Shown in pieces: positions 10,787 through 23,170 of a DNA stretch of 64,000 nucleotides; position 1 is the stretch's first letter; each line of letters starts with the position of its first letter. The notes under the pieces were generated by a model that saw nothing but the letters and a program-made list of their open reading frames with translations, was not told where the DNA came from and ran no database searches. Made by a program: the position numbers and the translations under genes. The DNA is from Paratinospora sagittata (taxonomy: Eukaryota; Streptophyta; Magnoliopsida; Ranunculales; Menispermaceae). The stretch is taken from positions 10,876,668 through 10,940,667 of the forward strand of contig CM069598.1 in the NCBI GenBank assembly GCA_035771175.1, written 5' to 3'.

Positions 10787-12984
10787 TTATTTTCGTTTCA
10801 GGTCCATTTCAACCTGGTGAATTGTCCACTGCATACCCTCTAGTTTCTGCAAGGAGGTTGGTGATATAAGCAATGGTCTTATGTGCATTGAGATTGAAAA
10901 CCATTTGAATGACTTACCTTTACAATTTCATGATACTGTCTTGCAATTGAATCAAAGTGAGGATCAACACCTTGATACTCACGAAGACGCGTCACCTGAA
11001 ATAGTTGGTAAACAATCGATATCATGAACAGATGGAGTATTTGAATTCATAAAGATACCTATTTGATGTTAACAAGTATAATATGTAATACAACCCAGAG
11101 CGACAGAAAATGCATGAACATGTTTTGAGTTTACCAATCAATTTTAACGTCTCATATTGGCAAGTTCAGAAAAGCAAAAAAATATGAATATATTCTTTGA
11201 GTACAATAATCAAGCAAAAATTTGTAAATCTTGACCTAAATTTGGCAAATTTTCCAAAGATCAAAACCATCACACAAATTCTTTTGATGGGTGCACCACA
11301 TCAAGAAGGAGACAAACCAACATACAATTCCTTTTAAAGGGGGAATGCTGTGTCAACTATTCCTGAGGCTATATCCTGGTAGATCTGCAATCCAAAAAGC
11401 TTCACTAGAGTGAAATAAACAATGTTTTGGTTTAGGATGAATACAGTTGACAGGCTGCATAGGCTGAAATGAGATAATTTCAAGGATTTTGATCTCACAC
11501 GGAAGTTCCAAGATTTGACACCAACTCATCAAATGAACAGGAAAAGAGCAAAATAAACGCTTCTCTTTGCAAAACAGGTGTTAATTCTTGAACCACAAGT
11601 GTCCAAATAACATAATTAACAATTGACCATAAGTAGTGATACTTCCACGGATCATACCACTTTATTATAAGCTATTGAAGCTTCTTCAGTAGCCTCCAGA
11701 AGACACTTCCTGCAGTTAAAATGTCAATAACCAAACCACTTTCTCAAGCCAAGAAAGAAATAATATGTTATAAACCTTCTACCATTTAGTACCTAATTTT
11801 CCGAAGGGCTGGTATTGAATCTTGGGTATATGTGTCACGCAGGAGAAGATGCTCCAAGACCCTGAGAACATAATAGGTCTATCAGAAGCTTCTTAAAGAG
11901 AATTAGCAATTAATAGCCACTAAAATGGAACACAAACTAACAAGGAGCCAATGACGGAACTATTGTCACTCCACAGTTAAATATGGAAGATGTAAAATAA
12001 CATTTACACTTACACGCAGGACTGCTTGAATTATATTTATACATGAATTTAAATTTTAAAGGCTAGGATCTAGCTTGGAACTATGTGGTGAACATAAGCA
12101 AGTTAAGGTTTCAAACTTTCAGTTTATAATCATAATCTAAATGGTATGAACCTGATCGATCCTGGATTGTTGTATTTTACTCTCCTGAGATCCCTAGCCA
12201 ATCTCTTTCTCCTCTTTTCAAAGTAAATCAAAGAATTACATATCAAAGACCATTTAAATTTCCTCAATGATTAGCTTTACCCTAAAAAATTACATTAATT
12301 ACTATACACAAGTAAATCTGATGCAAATCTAATAAATCAAACAAAGTCTTAGCATGTGAGATGAGATAGTGCAAACACCTATAGCAATATGTTCATCACC
12401 ATAAAACCTTATGACAACCAAATAGCATATATGAAGTGATCATCGAGTTGATCATCCTCATTGTATAAGTTCCATCAAGGATTTAAAAAATAATAATTAG
12501 TAAGAAAGGTACAAGGAACTTCAGAGTTCAAACTTCAAGCCAAGAGATCAATTAAAGCAGCATACCTCAATTTGGCACTCATGGTTTCACACCTTTTGCA
12601 CAACCAGTCTTTTCTTAATTCATCCTATTTCATCAATGAAAGCGAATAGATACTTATGAGTAAACAAAACATCCATAATATATAGAATAAACTCGACTGC
12701 AGATCATATCAAGTATCATCGCATTTTTATCAAATTTAGCACTCAAATTCACCCTTTGCACCAATTGGAGCAGATAAACAAGTAGCAAGCTTACATATTG
12801 ATGTTGGTGTTGCAACTTTAGATCTTTGACAAGCTTTATAAGCACAGAAAGTATCTGCTCCAGTCCCTGAAAAGACCAAATATACACATTAAATGAAATC
12901 AAAGAATAATAAACAACATCATAATAAATTGTGAGATTACACATCCAAAGCAAAATAGCAAGTCCTGTCGAGGAAGTAGTAAGT

Positions 12985-13064
<80 letters not shown>

Positions 13065-14962
13065 CCCCATACGTTGAAGTATTCAGCAAATTTTCTATCA
13101 GCAGAATAGAGGTCCTCCCGCAGAGCTGTCTCTTCCCTTTCAATTTCCTCGATGATAAGCTTTACCCTGATGATATGAAGATCTAAGTAGGATAAGTAAA
13201 ATATACAAGGATCATTGACCAAATGCTACAACAACACTAGCCAATACTTGTTGGATATCTTGTCCTCTGTATTCTTCATAACTCTATCAATAATAAAATA
13301 TCTCATTTCTCATTTAAAAAAAAAAAAAACAGAAGAAGAAGAAATGCAACTTTGCAAGGAGGCCGCAGAGATGATATCATTTACTTATACCAAGAAACAT
13401 ATAAGACATGCAACACAATAAAGTTTGAATCAATAGCTACATAGAACTAGAGCCAGTAAGCAAAAAGCTTTGCAGGTATTCAATGTGTCAGGAAAAAAAT
13501 TAAATAAAAGGAAAGGAAAAGATATAAGCAAACCTCTCTGGAAGTCGAGCACTAGAAATTTGATTACTTGGCGAGGAATCTGGTGCATCAAAAATAGCAA
13601 TACCATTAGATAATAGATTCACATTCATAAAACAGAATTGCACATGAATTCAAGTCTTAAAGCTTACCAATACTATCTACAAGAACTGCATCCGTTAACT
13701 TATCACATTTGACCTTCAACCGAGCCTCAATCTCTTTGGCAAGTGACATTTGATATTCTGTCATATCCTACACAAATACTATAACATCTTAAGAAAAGCT
13801 CCAAACAACTAAAATAAAAAATCCATCCCTTGCAAAATTCAACATACCACAGTAGACGGATACTGTTGCAACTGCGTTTGCCACAAGTAAGCCGGTGTAA
13901 TTCCAAGAAACCGATTCGGAACCCCCCCAACTTCAGGTTCTGTACCATCACCACCACTAACAGAAAGAGCATTATTTGATAAACCCGCAGAACTACTCGC
14001 CAAACTACCCGTTTGATTCGTCGAATTAGAGCTTAAACTGGCAGTAACACCAGTACTTGTACTATCAAACGAACTCCTTGACACTACACTCCACCTCTCG
14101 ATCTCTTCCTCGTGAATTTCACCGTCTTTGGATATAAGTGGAAGCCTCAACCTTTGCGCAGCCTCCGCAATAACCAACCTATGCTCTAGAGCCTCGTAAA
14201 CCTGAAATTCTCACATTACACTTGACTACTACCCACTTTCCAAACTCCGCAAAATTTTAAATTTTCAAAAAACAATAAAAAAGAAAAATGATTAGTTTAC
14301 ATGAATTCAGCACACAACCTTGTAATGAATGTTGGATGCTCTTGAATCATGTATTGATGCTCATGAATCATGAGTGCTAAAAATGTGTGTAGAAAAGCAT
14401 TCCTCAAAAAAACAAAAACAAAAAAAAGTTTGAATTTTTTTAGTTGATTTATACCTGGGGAGAGCTCTTCAAGCCAAGCTGAGGGTATAAACTCTGAACG
14501 TCCCGAATTCCGCCCAATTTCACCACCAAAATAGCTTGTTGGTACTCTTCCACCATCCCCATTGCTTCAGAGTAAATTGCCTGATTAAAAAAAACAAAGA
14601 AAAAATCAAAAACTAAACCCCAGATCCCAAATCTGAAACCTCAGATAACAAATTCAGGAAAAAAGAAACAAAGAAAAGAAAAACGTAATTGATTACCAAG
14701 GCTTCGAGATAACGCAATCGCTCTCTGGACATTTCTTCGCGGGCCTGCAACAACAAGAAGTGAGGGAATCAAAGAGAAAATGAAAGACATTGAGAAAGAA
14801 AAGGGAAAGATGTGAAAATGATGGTACGAGTTGAAGATCGTAATAAGCGGATTTGGAGACGAGAGATCCGTCGGGAGCGAGGCACTGCCGATCTAACTGT
14901 TCTATCAACTGCGTTACGTCGCCCGCTAGATTCTGCCCTCCTTGCAACCCCACCTTCGCCAT
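10787..14962 (-). CDS. AUG4: AUGMIN subunit 4 (HAUS4-like), complete 13-exon gene
   Basis: AUG4 belongs to the eight-subunit augmin complex, which recruits gamma-tubulin to existing microtubules in the spindle and phragmoplast. Exons on the minus strand: 14962-14828, 14744-14697, 14580-14455, 14201-13848, 13767-13668, 13579-13534, 13166-13073, 12866-12795, 12624-12566, 11861-11793, 11709-11658, 10995-10918, 10846-10787. All junctions are GT-AG and keep frame, giving ~430 aa, close to the Arabidopsis protein as I remember it. Recognisable blocks: DVTQLIEQLDRQCLAPDGSL at the N-terminus, REEMSRERLRYLEAL, a Ser/Thr-rich middle, EVGGVPNRFLGITPAYL, and the helical C-terminal half with REDLYSADRKFAEYFN, LIKLVKDLKLQHQHQY, CKRCETM and YQGVDPHFDSIARQYH. 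No broken exon is seen. Confidence 0.95.
12988..13059. repeat. (GA)n microsatellite in AUG4 intron 7
   Basis: About 36 uninterrupted GA units; on the transcribed strand this is a CT tract. It begins only ~13 bp inside the intron from the exon 7 donor (13072). It is likely length-polymorphic. Confidence 0.95.
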
Positions 14963-14997
14963 CTCTCCTCTGTGTGGGTTTGTGTGTGCGAACCAGA

Positions 14998-15025
14998 GGG
15001 AGAGAGAGAGAGAGAGAGAGAGAGG
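14998..15025. repeat. Short GA/CT microsatellite in AUG4 leader region
   Basis: A GGGAGAGAGAGAGAG tract ~40 bp upstream of the AUG4 start. It is a CT run on the transcribed strand, typical of plant 5'UTRs. Confidence 0.85.
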
Positions 15026-15187
15026 TTGCTTTTATTTTCAAGCCAAATAGAGCCAAAAGAACCGGGCCGGGCAGGCACTGTGAGTTGGGCCGGAACTCAG
15101 CTTACGTTGCTTTTATTTTACAGTTACTCCTCTTAACTTTCATTTGGCCCACTCATTCAATGTCAGCTTCGAAATTTGTTGTAATGG

Positions 15188-15572
15188 ACCTAAGGGTAGA
15201 AGTGGGTCGGGTCAGCCACCCCGACCCGCTATGATTGGATGGCATTAAAATGCACCGATACCACTCAACCTTTAAGGTAGACGAAGGCCCAACCTGACCA
15301 ACTAGTTATCGAGTTGGGTCGGTGGGCTTGGGGAGAGAGAGATGGTGGCCGTTGGGTGAGAAAAGGGAGTTGGAGAGAGTGAAAGAAAAAGAGAAAAGAA
15401 GAGAGAGAGAGAGAGAGAGAGAGATGGGAGGGGGGTTTTGTTTGGTAGGACCGAGTTTGGCCCGAACCCGTGACCCGACTCTATTCAATTGGGTCACTTA
15501 AAAAGCAACCGGACTAAATTTGTGAACTTAATTTCTCAAAAATGGTCGGTCGGTTTGCTTACATCTCTAATA
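15188..15572. mobile_element. Possible hAT-like MITE with GGGTCGGG-type ends
   Basis: The left end contains GGGTAGAAGTGGGTCGGGTC. The right end, reverse-complemented, reads TTAGAGATGTAAGCAAACCG then GACCG. Both resemble degenerate hAT-type termini enriched in GGTCGG/CCGACC. A GA microsatellite lies inside (~15395-15424). No clean 8-bp target duplication was found, so limits are approximate. Confidence 0.35.
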
Positions 15573-16980
15573 ATCATCGAGAATTTAAATAAAGAAAGAA
15601 AAATATGTTGCTTAGAATATTGAGTAGAAACATGTCCAGATTAAAATAAATAAAAATATTTTTACGATTCAAAAATTATATATAAAATCATACCGCAGCT
15701 AATGTGATGTATGGTGTTTTACTGTATTATTCCATCAACTTGGATATATATTTTTTTTATGTATTGTAGATCCTTTTAGCATTTCTCTAAAATAAATATG
15801 ATAAATTTGAATTGTTGTACAAATTCGAAGGCCGGTAAAATGAGTTCCACCGTCACATGATAATAGTTCGAAATAAGGAAGGAAGACATAATAAATATAA
15901 TTAATAAAGATAATAACTAATAGATATAGTTAAGAAATATATATAGATAATAATAATTAAAAAAGATATAATTATTTATAATTCAAATATCAACTTATGT
16001 CCCTTATTGATTAGAGTGGAAGAAACAAAATTTATTTGAGATGGGCATATGTTTACAGAAGTCAGGTATAAATCTCTTCTATGGAGTCGGCGTTCACGTG
16101 CCTGTGGAATCAATTTGATGTATGAAACAAGGATGAAATAGTCCTAGTTAATGTATATATATATATATATATACCCACACATTAAATAAATATATGCCAC
16201 GTTGAATCTTAAATTTTGAAAAGATGAATTCAAGAAATTGAACTCCTTCAAAGGTGTGTTTTGACGCACGAGTTTATTTAGTCCATGCATCACTTGTCCT
16301 TAGTCAACTTTCTTAATATATATCATATAAAATAGAGAAATATTTTTACGACTTAAATATTATATTTAAAATTATATTCATAATGATACTATATATAATA
16401 ATTAAAAGATATATATATATTTATTTATTTTTTATGATGTCGTGATATGATTTATTATCACATCAGTTTAAGTATAATTTTATATATATATAATTTAAAT
16501 CGTTTTAGTACTCTTCTATTATATATTATATATTCTTCCAACCTTAAGACTAATATTATATATTTTAGTATTCATTTTTAACATCTCATTCTCTCTAATT
16601 AGTAATTTATTTATGGTCTAGTACCCATTTGAATTAAGGAAAGAAATTCTACGTGAAGTATGAGATATACCATATTTAATTTATACTTTTTTGCCTAAGG
16701 CAATCAATCAAGGAAAGAATGTCAAATTACCATAACATCAAATATGACTTTTCTTCATGTGGAATATACAGTTTGATTTGTCTCTTTTTCAATTCTAAGT
16801 TTCCGGGCAAAAATAAATATAAAGTGTTGTTCAAGTTTCGGAATTACAATATTATAAATATTAATGCACTTCAATTGAAATTTTACTTAAGATCAACATA
16901 ATTTACCTACATTATATCGATATATTTCACCGTAATAATGTTTGTATTAAATTGCACTATTTAGACTTAATATTGACAAT
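15573..16980. other. AT-rich intergenic spacer
   Basis: Very AT-rich with a TATATA run at ~16156-16172 and many short AT repeats. No gene is recognised. Confidence 0.45.
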
Positions 16981-16984
16981 TCAT

Positions 16985-17280
16985 GTTTTTTTTTGTACTA
17001 ATTTTTTAACACCCGACAGGTATCCTTATCTTTTTAGGGTAAGACTAATCTTTTCGAATTCAAAAATTTACAGAGACAATAACACCTCTCTCAACATGAA
17101 TGAACGAGGACATATTCGAACTCATGATGAGACTCTCAACCATACCTCGTGGTTCGTTCTTCAAACTAGCGAACTAATTCCTTGTTGGTACAATCCATGT
17201 TATAAGCATTTGCAAATGACTACTTTATGTATATTGGTCAAGAAGATTCCTAGCCCACGTCTGTGTGACTAGAGATCAAA
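16985..17280 (-). mobile_element. SINE-like element, family shared with ~62.35 kb
   Basis: On the minus strand, GAGTTCGAATATG (~17115) resembles a pol III B box. The 3' part reads AAAAGATTAGTCTTACCCT then a GGGTGTTAAAAAATTA end. A related 3' part (AAAAGATTAGTCTCGCCTTA) occurs on the plus strand at ~62395-62450, showing a dispersed family. The 5' boundary is uncertain. Confidence 0.5.
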
Positions 17281-19200
17281 TTCTGGACCACATGCATGAG
17301 TCACTACATATTATAGTTTTGTATGAACCTTGAAATCAAGTTACTCGTCACACAATCTATTGAACAAAACATGAGAGCATTGACAAAATGTAATACATGA
17401 AGATGTTTTGGATTATCAAATTCTAGAATATTGCATCATTTCCATCATCAATTCATTTGGCTCTTGCCCTTATTTACTTCTTCTTCTTCTTTTTTCTATG
17501 TAAGAAATCATCTTTGAATTCCAACATCGCATTGGCAACATTATTAAATGTCTTAACTTTATTAAAGCCACTTATTTAATTTGTTTTAATCAAACTATAT
17601 ACCAATAAATGGTACCAATTCTTTTTAAGTTAAGAACTCTTGTGACCAAGATGCAATTTTGCTAACATTATTTGTAATTACTATGACAAAGTAAGTTATA
17701 TATTTTTTCTACTCATCCCATACTAATTAATTAAACTATAAAATAAAATTGGACCTCACATTAAAGGGATAGTCATGTTCTTTGGCCTCCGATTTTATTA
17801 TTTTATTTTATTTTATTATTTGTAAACTATTTTATTACATTATATCTTAATCTGTAGCGATCCTTCCTACAGCCTTGTGAAAATACGCTGCGTCTGAAAG
17901 TTTGACAAATACGCTTAACACATGTTACACATGCACGGCCCTATGATTTGGGCAAAAGACAATGTATCTCCAGCTGCCACGTGCAGTGAGAATGGATGGG
18001 AACGTTGTTAAATGGGTGACCCAACTTTACTTTACTAAGTAAAGTTTTGAATTTCTTAAACAATTAATAATAATTATTAAGGTGATTAATTCATCAATGA
18101 TTATCTGTTGGCGAACACACGTGGCAAACATATCCTTCCCCATAAAAGATTCCCTTTGTGTGTACGCGTTCACACTGACTCTCGGCATTAAGATTCCATC
18201 TCGAACCCTTTTCACACCGAGTGGCACCCAGCAATTAAAATTCGACTGGCGCTTCAAAGAAAAAGAAGAAAAAAAAAAGTTGTTAACTCTTTTTTGTTTT
18301 TCGTAATTTCTTTTTTATATTAAATAATTTTGATGCATACCTCTCAACTAATCATTAAAAAATGCATAACCTCATTTATAAGACAAAGAGTAATTATTGT
18401 TGCTTTATTAGGCTTTGTTATTACTTATTAATTTCTTCCTCCTTTATTAATAGTTGGAACTATTCACTATTGTTGTGTATGTTTGCATGAATCTTGGATA
18501 TTTGAATGTATAAACTCTATTGTAAAGATAATTATGGCTTGACAAAAAAAATTAAAAAATGTGACCAATTAGGTGGCGGTAAGAATAAGATGGTATGGAC
18601 ATATCGTGAGTTTGAATTATAAAAGTGGCAACTTTTACTATTTATAATTTATCAAATACGCCATAAATGTGCAAGAGACCTTATTAACATGTGCTTAGGT
18701 CATATAGAAGGAAGTAACGCGTGAATGGACGAGATAGATTTTCAAACGTTGGTTCATATTTAGATTGTGCATCACTACTTGACCATCTTTGTAACCGTTG
18801 GTGTAGAAATTAGTAGGCTCCAAAGGGACCTAATATCTTATAGATAGAATTACGGGGGTTACGACACAATTTCATTTCTTAAAAAAATTTGAAAAAATAT
18901 TATATTCAGTTAACAAATATTTATATTCTTTATCTAAAAGATAATATTACAATCAAAAAAGTAATTTGTTTTTATTATTTTTATTATTTAAAGTAATTAG
19001 TTTAATTAGTATTAAAGAGTGAAGAACACCGAATCCACGTAGCCGCGGCTAGGAGCTGCCATAGTTACAGTAAAAAAAAAAAGAAGGAAACGGCGACAAT
19101 TACATCACCGGCTTGAAGTTATAGGAGCCGTCGTGTAAATATTAGTGACGTGATAATAAACTATGGGGACAAAAACAAACATGATTTGCTTAGAAGCCAA
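17281..19200. other. Intergenic spacer upstream of the PADRE gene pair
   Basis: AT-rich. It contains stress-type cis motifs (ACACGTGGC near 18116, CCACGTGCAG near 17976) but no gene I can support. A weak SINE-like stretch lies near 18570-18700 (GAGTTTGAATTAT). Confidence 0.4.
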
Positions 19201-19225
19201 GTCGACCAGAATAGGTGGGCGAAAA

Positions 19226-19241
19226 GGTCAAGTACCACGTG
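19226..19241 (+). promoter_or_regulatory. W-box and G-box in the first PADRE gene promoter
   Basis: GGTCAA (TTGACC on the minus strand, a WRKY site) at 19226-19231 is followed by CACGTG at 19236-19241 (bZIP/bHLH core), ~215 bp before the start codon. The arrangement suits stress or defence control, which is inference. Confidence 0.5.
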
Positions 19242-19380
19242 TCATCCATCCTACGTGTCTTCCTACCCGTCTCAGTCTATAGCTATGAAGTCATGAACCG
19301 ATCCACACCCCTATTTTGTCTTTTTTCCTCCCTCGTCTCTCCAACCACCTTCCTCGATCCAACCTCATCACCTTATTTAC

Positions 19381-19388
19381 TTATAAAT
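19381..19388 (+). promoter_or_regulatory. TATA box of first PADRE gene
   Basis: TTATAAAT lies 68 bp before the ATG at 19456, placing the start site near 19410. Confidence 0.6.
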
Positions 19389-19455
19389 CCCACCTCTCCT
19401 CGCTTTCAAAAATGTTGCAAAAACGATTAGCTGAGATTAATTATATATAATTAAC

Positions 19456-19797
19456 ATGGGAAACTGTCTTCGACATGAATCGGCGATGTCGTGGGCCGGC
19501 GACGACTGGGGCTCGCCACTGACCGACGACAAAGCAGCGAGGAGGAAGAAGACGGCATCGGACGAAGAGAAATTTCTGTTGGAAGAGACGAAGAAGATTT
19601 CATTTTCTTCTTCTTCATCTTCTTCGGATCAGGTGAAAATAAGGATAACGAAGAAGCAATTGGAAGAGCTTCTGGGAAGAGTGGAGATGCAAGGGTTGAC
19701 GGTGGAGCAAGTTGTGGCGCAGTTAATGAAGTGCAGCAGCACACAGCATAATAAATCTTGGAGACCCGCTTTACAGAGTATTCCTGAGATTAATTGA
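19456..19797 (+). CDS. Small MGNC-type PADRE/DUF4228 protein, copy 1 (113 aa)
   Basis: Single-exon gene. The protein begins MGNCLRHES: Gly2 fits N-myristoylation and Cys4 fits palmitoylation, so plasma-membrane attachment is expected. Residues ~55-110 carry VKIRITKKQLEELLGRVEMQ, the GLTVEQVVAQLM segment and the closing motif SWRPALQSIPEIN. This is the WRP-x-L-x-SI-x-E signature of the plant PADRE (DUF4228) family. Members are often induced by pathogens or abiotic stress; biochemical function is unknown. A short Ser run (SFSSSSSSS) precedes the conserved part. A paralogue lies 2.3 kb downstream in the same orientation. W-box, G-box and TATA motifs precede it. Confidence 0.88.
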   Translation: MGNCLRHESAMSWAGDDWGSPLTDDKAARRKKTASDEEKFLLEETKKISFSSSSSSSDQVKIRITKKQLEELLGRVEMQGLTVEQVVAQLMKCSSTQHNKSWRPALQSIPEIN

Positions 19798-21900
19798 AGA
19801 ACATTTTTTGTTTTGTTTTGTTTTTTTTTTTTTTTGAGTAGTACATATAAAGAGAGATCTTCTTTTGGCGTCTGTGTTACATGTATATGGTTAAATATTT
19901 CAAATTTGTTGATGGTTGTATATAGAGAATTAATTGTTATTATTTGTAAAATTAATACACAAATCTCTCTTATACATATACTCATTTTTTTTTTCATTTT
20001 CTTTTTTCTCCTCTGGTATGGAACTGTTTTTTTTTTTTTTTTTAAGAAGTACAGAAGTTGTCAATTGAACATATCTACATTAAGATGGAGTTCATCTTCT
20101 ACCCTTTATTTATTAGAAGAAATGAAGAATGTTATATTTAATGTGAGGTGTCCGCATAAAAAAATATAACGTTGACACCGACAGCTTTTAGTATTATTTT
20201 ATTTATTAATATTTTTTTAATATTGTACTCAGATAAGGGCAAAGAAGAGGATTTGGAGTATGTACGGTTAAAATTAACCATAGTTTTATTAATTCCAAAT
20301 ATTAATATTGTGTTAATTAAGATCTTAATATATATACAAGATTACTCTAACTATTGGGTTATAATTTAATCATCATGGAATCATTATGAACAAATGAATA
20401 TCTAATTGACATTGATGACTAAAATTTAAAACTCAAGCATATGTTGGGTTAAGATATTCAAATCTATTCTTGTCTCCATGTTTTTGGGTGTGTGGGATTG
20501 ATCTTGACACTTTAAGATACAAATTAAAGAAAAATAAAAAAATAAAAAATAACCCAAAGAGAGGTGACTTTGTATAATGCTATGTTGAACCTCTCTACTC
20601 TACACAAGTTTCTTTTTAAATTTAGTGTGAGAGCTCTTAAAAATTTAAATATAATTGGACTTGCATCACCCAAATCATATAAATAAATTTAAATAAAGAT
20701 CAAAAGACATGGTCATCATAACATATCTCCAGCAGCAGTCTGCTTGCTGGCTGCTATATATGTCCTTTTGACTGAGGATACAATCTTAAAAAGTAAAATT
20801 AATTTAGAAAACATATAAACGTTATGAATAAAAATCTCATAGTATATATTTTTTAAAATTGACTAAATCAAACATACGTATTTTTATATATTTTTAAATT
20901 TATTATTATATACAGTGATCAAAGAAAGTAAATTCATGTAGTTAACCTTATATAACTGAGATATAAGACTTCTTTCAATAGAGTTAGAGTACATTTTTTA
21001 ATACAAAAAACTATTTTTGTGTCATTAACCAAATGGTACCTCAAACATTTTGTAACATTGAATGAAGCTTCGTTGAAAATGTGCATGACTAGTACCTTAG
21101 TAATGTTAGGGAAACTTCACTGTTGGCTAACATGGCTTAACAAAGCAAGTGCTGGGTTTTTCAACCCAATTGATTAACCTAACATGCAACGAAAATATTC
21201 AAATAATAAATTAAACAATCATACAATTAATTTAATATAATTCACTCAACATTAAATTAGATAAATGACAGAGTTGATGGACATAAAGTTCTAATATAAA
21301 ATAAATTATGAGTTCAAACGACGTCCTAGGGTGTCCGTGCCCTAGGGGACTAGTGAGGGTGCCCCCGATACCCCTAACCTAAAAAAAAAAAATTAATATA
21401 ATTTGACTAATCGGTGCCGGCATCCATAGGTGAAGAAATCAATATATTATATTAAAGAGATTACAATACAAGAAGATCATCTCTTGACACTTCTTCTTGT
21501 TACACACTCAATCACTTATAATCGCCGAGCCTTTAACTAATTACGCAACCATTCTATCATACTTCAATTTAATCTATATATTTATCCATATTTATAATGA
21601 ATAAATTAGACTTCATATATTACACAAACACACTAAATTAGACATCTAATATAATTAAAAATTTACTTAAACGAATACATTTTTTATTTTATTCATTATT
21701 ATATTACATACTTCCTATTTGAGTTTGAACCAAACCGCAGTGATAAAGATAAGGACAAAAAAGAGAATATAATACATTAATTTAGGTTTGTTAAGGGAAT
21801 TAGACCCACCGTTCAGAACCAGTAACGTGACCTCACAAATGTACCGGGAAACCAATAAAAGAACAGGCGATGCGGTCAACCACCGCACGCCAAACCACAT
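19798..21900. other. Spacer between the two PADRE genes
   Basis: AT-rich with T-runs at ~19821-19835 and ~20026-20042. Near 21328-21345, CCTAGGGTGTCCGTGCCCTAGG forms a short palindrome, followed by an A-run at ~21382. No further gene is seen. Confidence 0.45.
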
Positions 21901-21990
21901 GCCTGCATGTAGCTTTCAATTTTGAACCCAACCCTTCATATCAATCAATGATCATTTATATCCAATCTCAATCTATATTCATATATATAA
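21874..21990 (+). promoter_or_regulatory. Promoter of second PADRE gene (W-box and TATA)
   Basis: GGTCAA (WRKY site on the minus strand) lies at 21874-21879. ATATATATAA at 21981-21990 is ~120 bp before the ATG. The W-box is shared with the copy 1 promoter. Confidence 0.5.
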
Positions 21991-22108
21991 CCGCACCCTC
22001 ATCTCATTCCCTTTCTTATTAATAAAACATTGCTTAATTTCTTCTACCTAGCTCCTAGCCTCCAGAATCAAAACTAAGAGATCATAAAAAAACAGAGCAG
22101 ATCAAGGA

Positions 22109-22492
22109 ATGGGAAATTGCCTTGCCAGCATATCATCCATGAGAGATCATTATCAAGCCGCGAAGACATCGAGCTCCATTTCAGAGGAGGAATTACTTCT
22201 AGATCAAGGGAAGAATAGCCGTATTATTAATGTTAATTCTTCTTCTTCTTCTTCTTCTTCTTCTTCTTCTTCTTCTTCTTCTTCTTCTTCTTCTTCTTCT
22301 TCTTCTTCTTCTTCTTCTCAGGTTAAAATAAAAATTACAAAGAAGCAATTGGAGGAGTTGCTGAAGAGCGTGGAGATGCAAGGGTTATCACTGGAACAAG
22401 GGTTGTTACAGTTGATGAACGTTAAAGATATGGATCAGTTCAGCTCGGAAAGAAGGTCTTGGAGACCAGTCTTGCAGAGCATTCCTGAGTGA
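22109..22492 (+). CDS. Small MGNC-type PADRE/DUF4228 protein, copy 2, poly-Ser expanded (127 aa)
   Basis: Tandem paralogue of the gene at 19456. It starts MGNCLASISS, again with Gly2 and Cys4 for lipidation. Residues 44-70 are 27 consecutive serines encoded by an uninterrupted TCT tract. The conserved block VKIKITKKQLEELLKSVEMQ, then GLSLEQGLLQLM, and the C-terminal RRSWRPVLQSIPE follow. Copy 1 has only a short Ser run at the same place, so the expansion is specific to this copy and likely polymorphic. It sits between the membrane anchor and the PADRE domain, probably as a flexible linker. The C-terminus is one or two residues shorter than copy 1. No intron is needed. Confidence 0.87.
   Translation: MGNCLASISSMRDHYQAAKTSSSISEEELLLDQGKNSRIINVNSSSSSSSSSSSSSSSSSSSSSSSSSSSQVKIKITKKQLEELLKSVEMQGLSLEQGLLQLMNVKDMDQFSSERRSWRPVLQSIPE
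22238..22318 (+). repeat. (TCT)27 coding microsatellite
   Basis: 81 bp of perfect TCT repeat in frame, encoding Ser44-Ser70 of the second PADRE protein. Confidence 0.97.
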
Positions 22493-22964
22493 TATATCAA
22501 TATTCAAGAAATCAATAAAAGCAAGCTAGTATTAATTATTCTTTCTTTCTTTCTTTCTTTCATTAGAATTTGCATTACAGATGATCCATTGTACGTGGGC
22601 TATAAAATTTGACGAGGAGCACTATTATGTAGACACGCAGTTTTAGCACGTAGCCCATAATTAGATATATTAGATGTCATTGAATCGTATATTAATACAT
22701 AATTCAAGAGTATTCAATATACATTAAAAAGGTTGTGTCAAAATTATGTACACTTATTATTATTGTATCGTAGTTAGTGATATTATAAAAAAAAATTGCT
22801 ATGAGTACTCTTAATGTGACTTCTAATGTATAAGCCTTAAACAATATTTATGTTATGTGGCCTCTTCGTGAACAATATCTATCTTACCTAAGTGTTTCTT
22901 TCTTTTGTAATTGAATCACATTACCGTTGTGTGGTACATAAGTCATGTTAAAGGTCAAATGAAG
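22493..22964. other. 3' flank of second PADRE gene
   Basis: Contains the probable 3'UTR (CAATAAAAGC near 22514, a CTTT repeat at ~22541-22561). No gene is recognised. Confidence 0.4.
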
Positions 22965-23170
22965 AGTTTTTTTTTAGTTTCTCACGAGTCCTCACATCCT
23001 TCGGATATGAAACTAATTTTTGTTCAAGGTAGGAGCATAATGATAAATCACTTTCAATAATGACACTTTTAAGAATTGAACCCTAAAACTTTTATGCACA
23101 GGAACAATCATGAGACTTAGCACATTTTTACTGAGTCAACCGTTCGTTGGTAATCAAATAAAGAGTTACG
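22965..23170 (-). mobile_element. SINE-like remnant
   Basis: Reverse-complemented, GGTTCAATTCTTA (~23076) resembles a pol III B box. An A-box-like stretch (AACGGTTGACTCAG) precedes it near 23145, and a plus-strand T-run at ~22968-22975 would be the A-tail. The copy is degenerate. Confidence 0.35.

Noticed and set aside
12654..13222. Ser/Leu repeat frames on the minus strand
   Set aside because: They translate the GA/CT microsatellite in AUG4 intron 7.
22199..22381. Arg-repeat frame on the minus strand
   Set aside because: Antisense reading of the TCT tract in the second PADRE gene.
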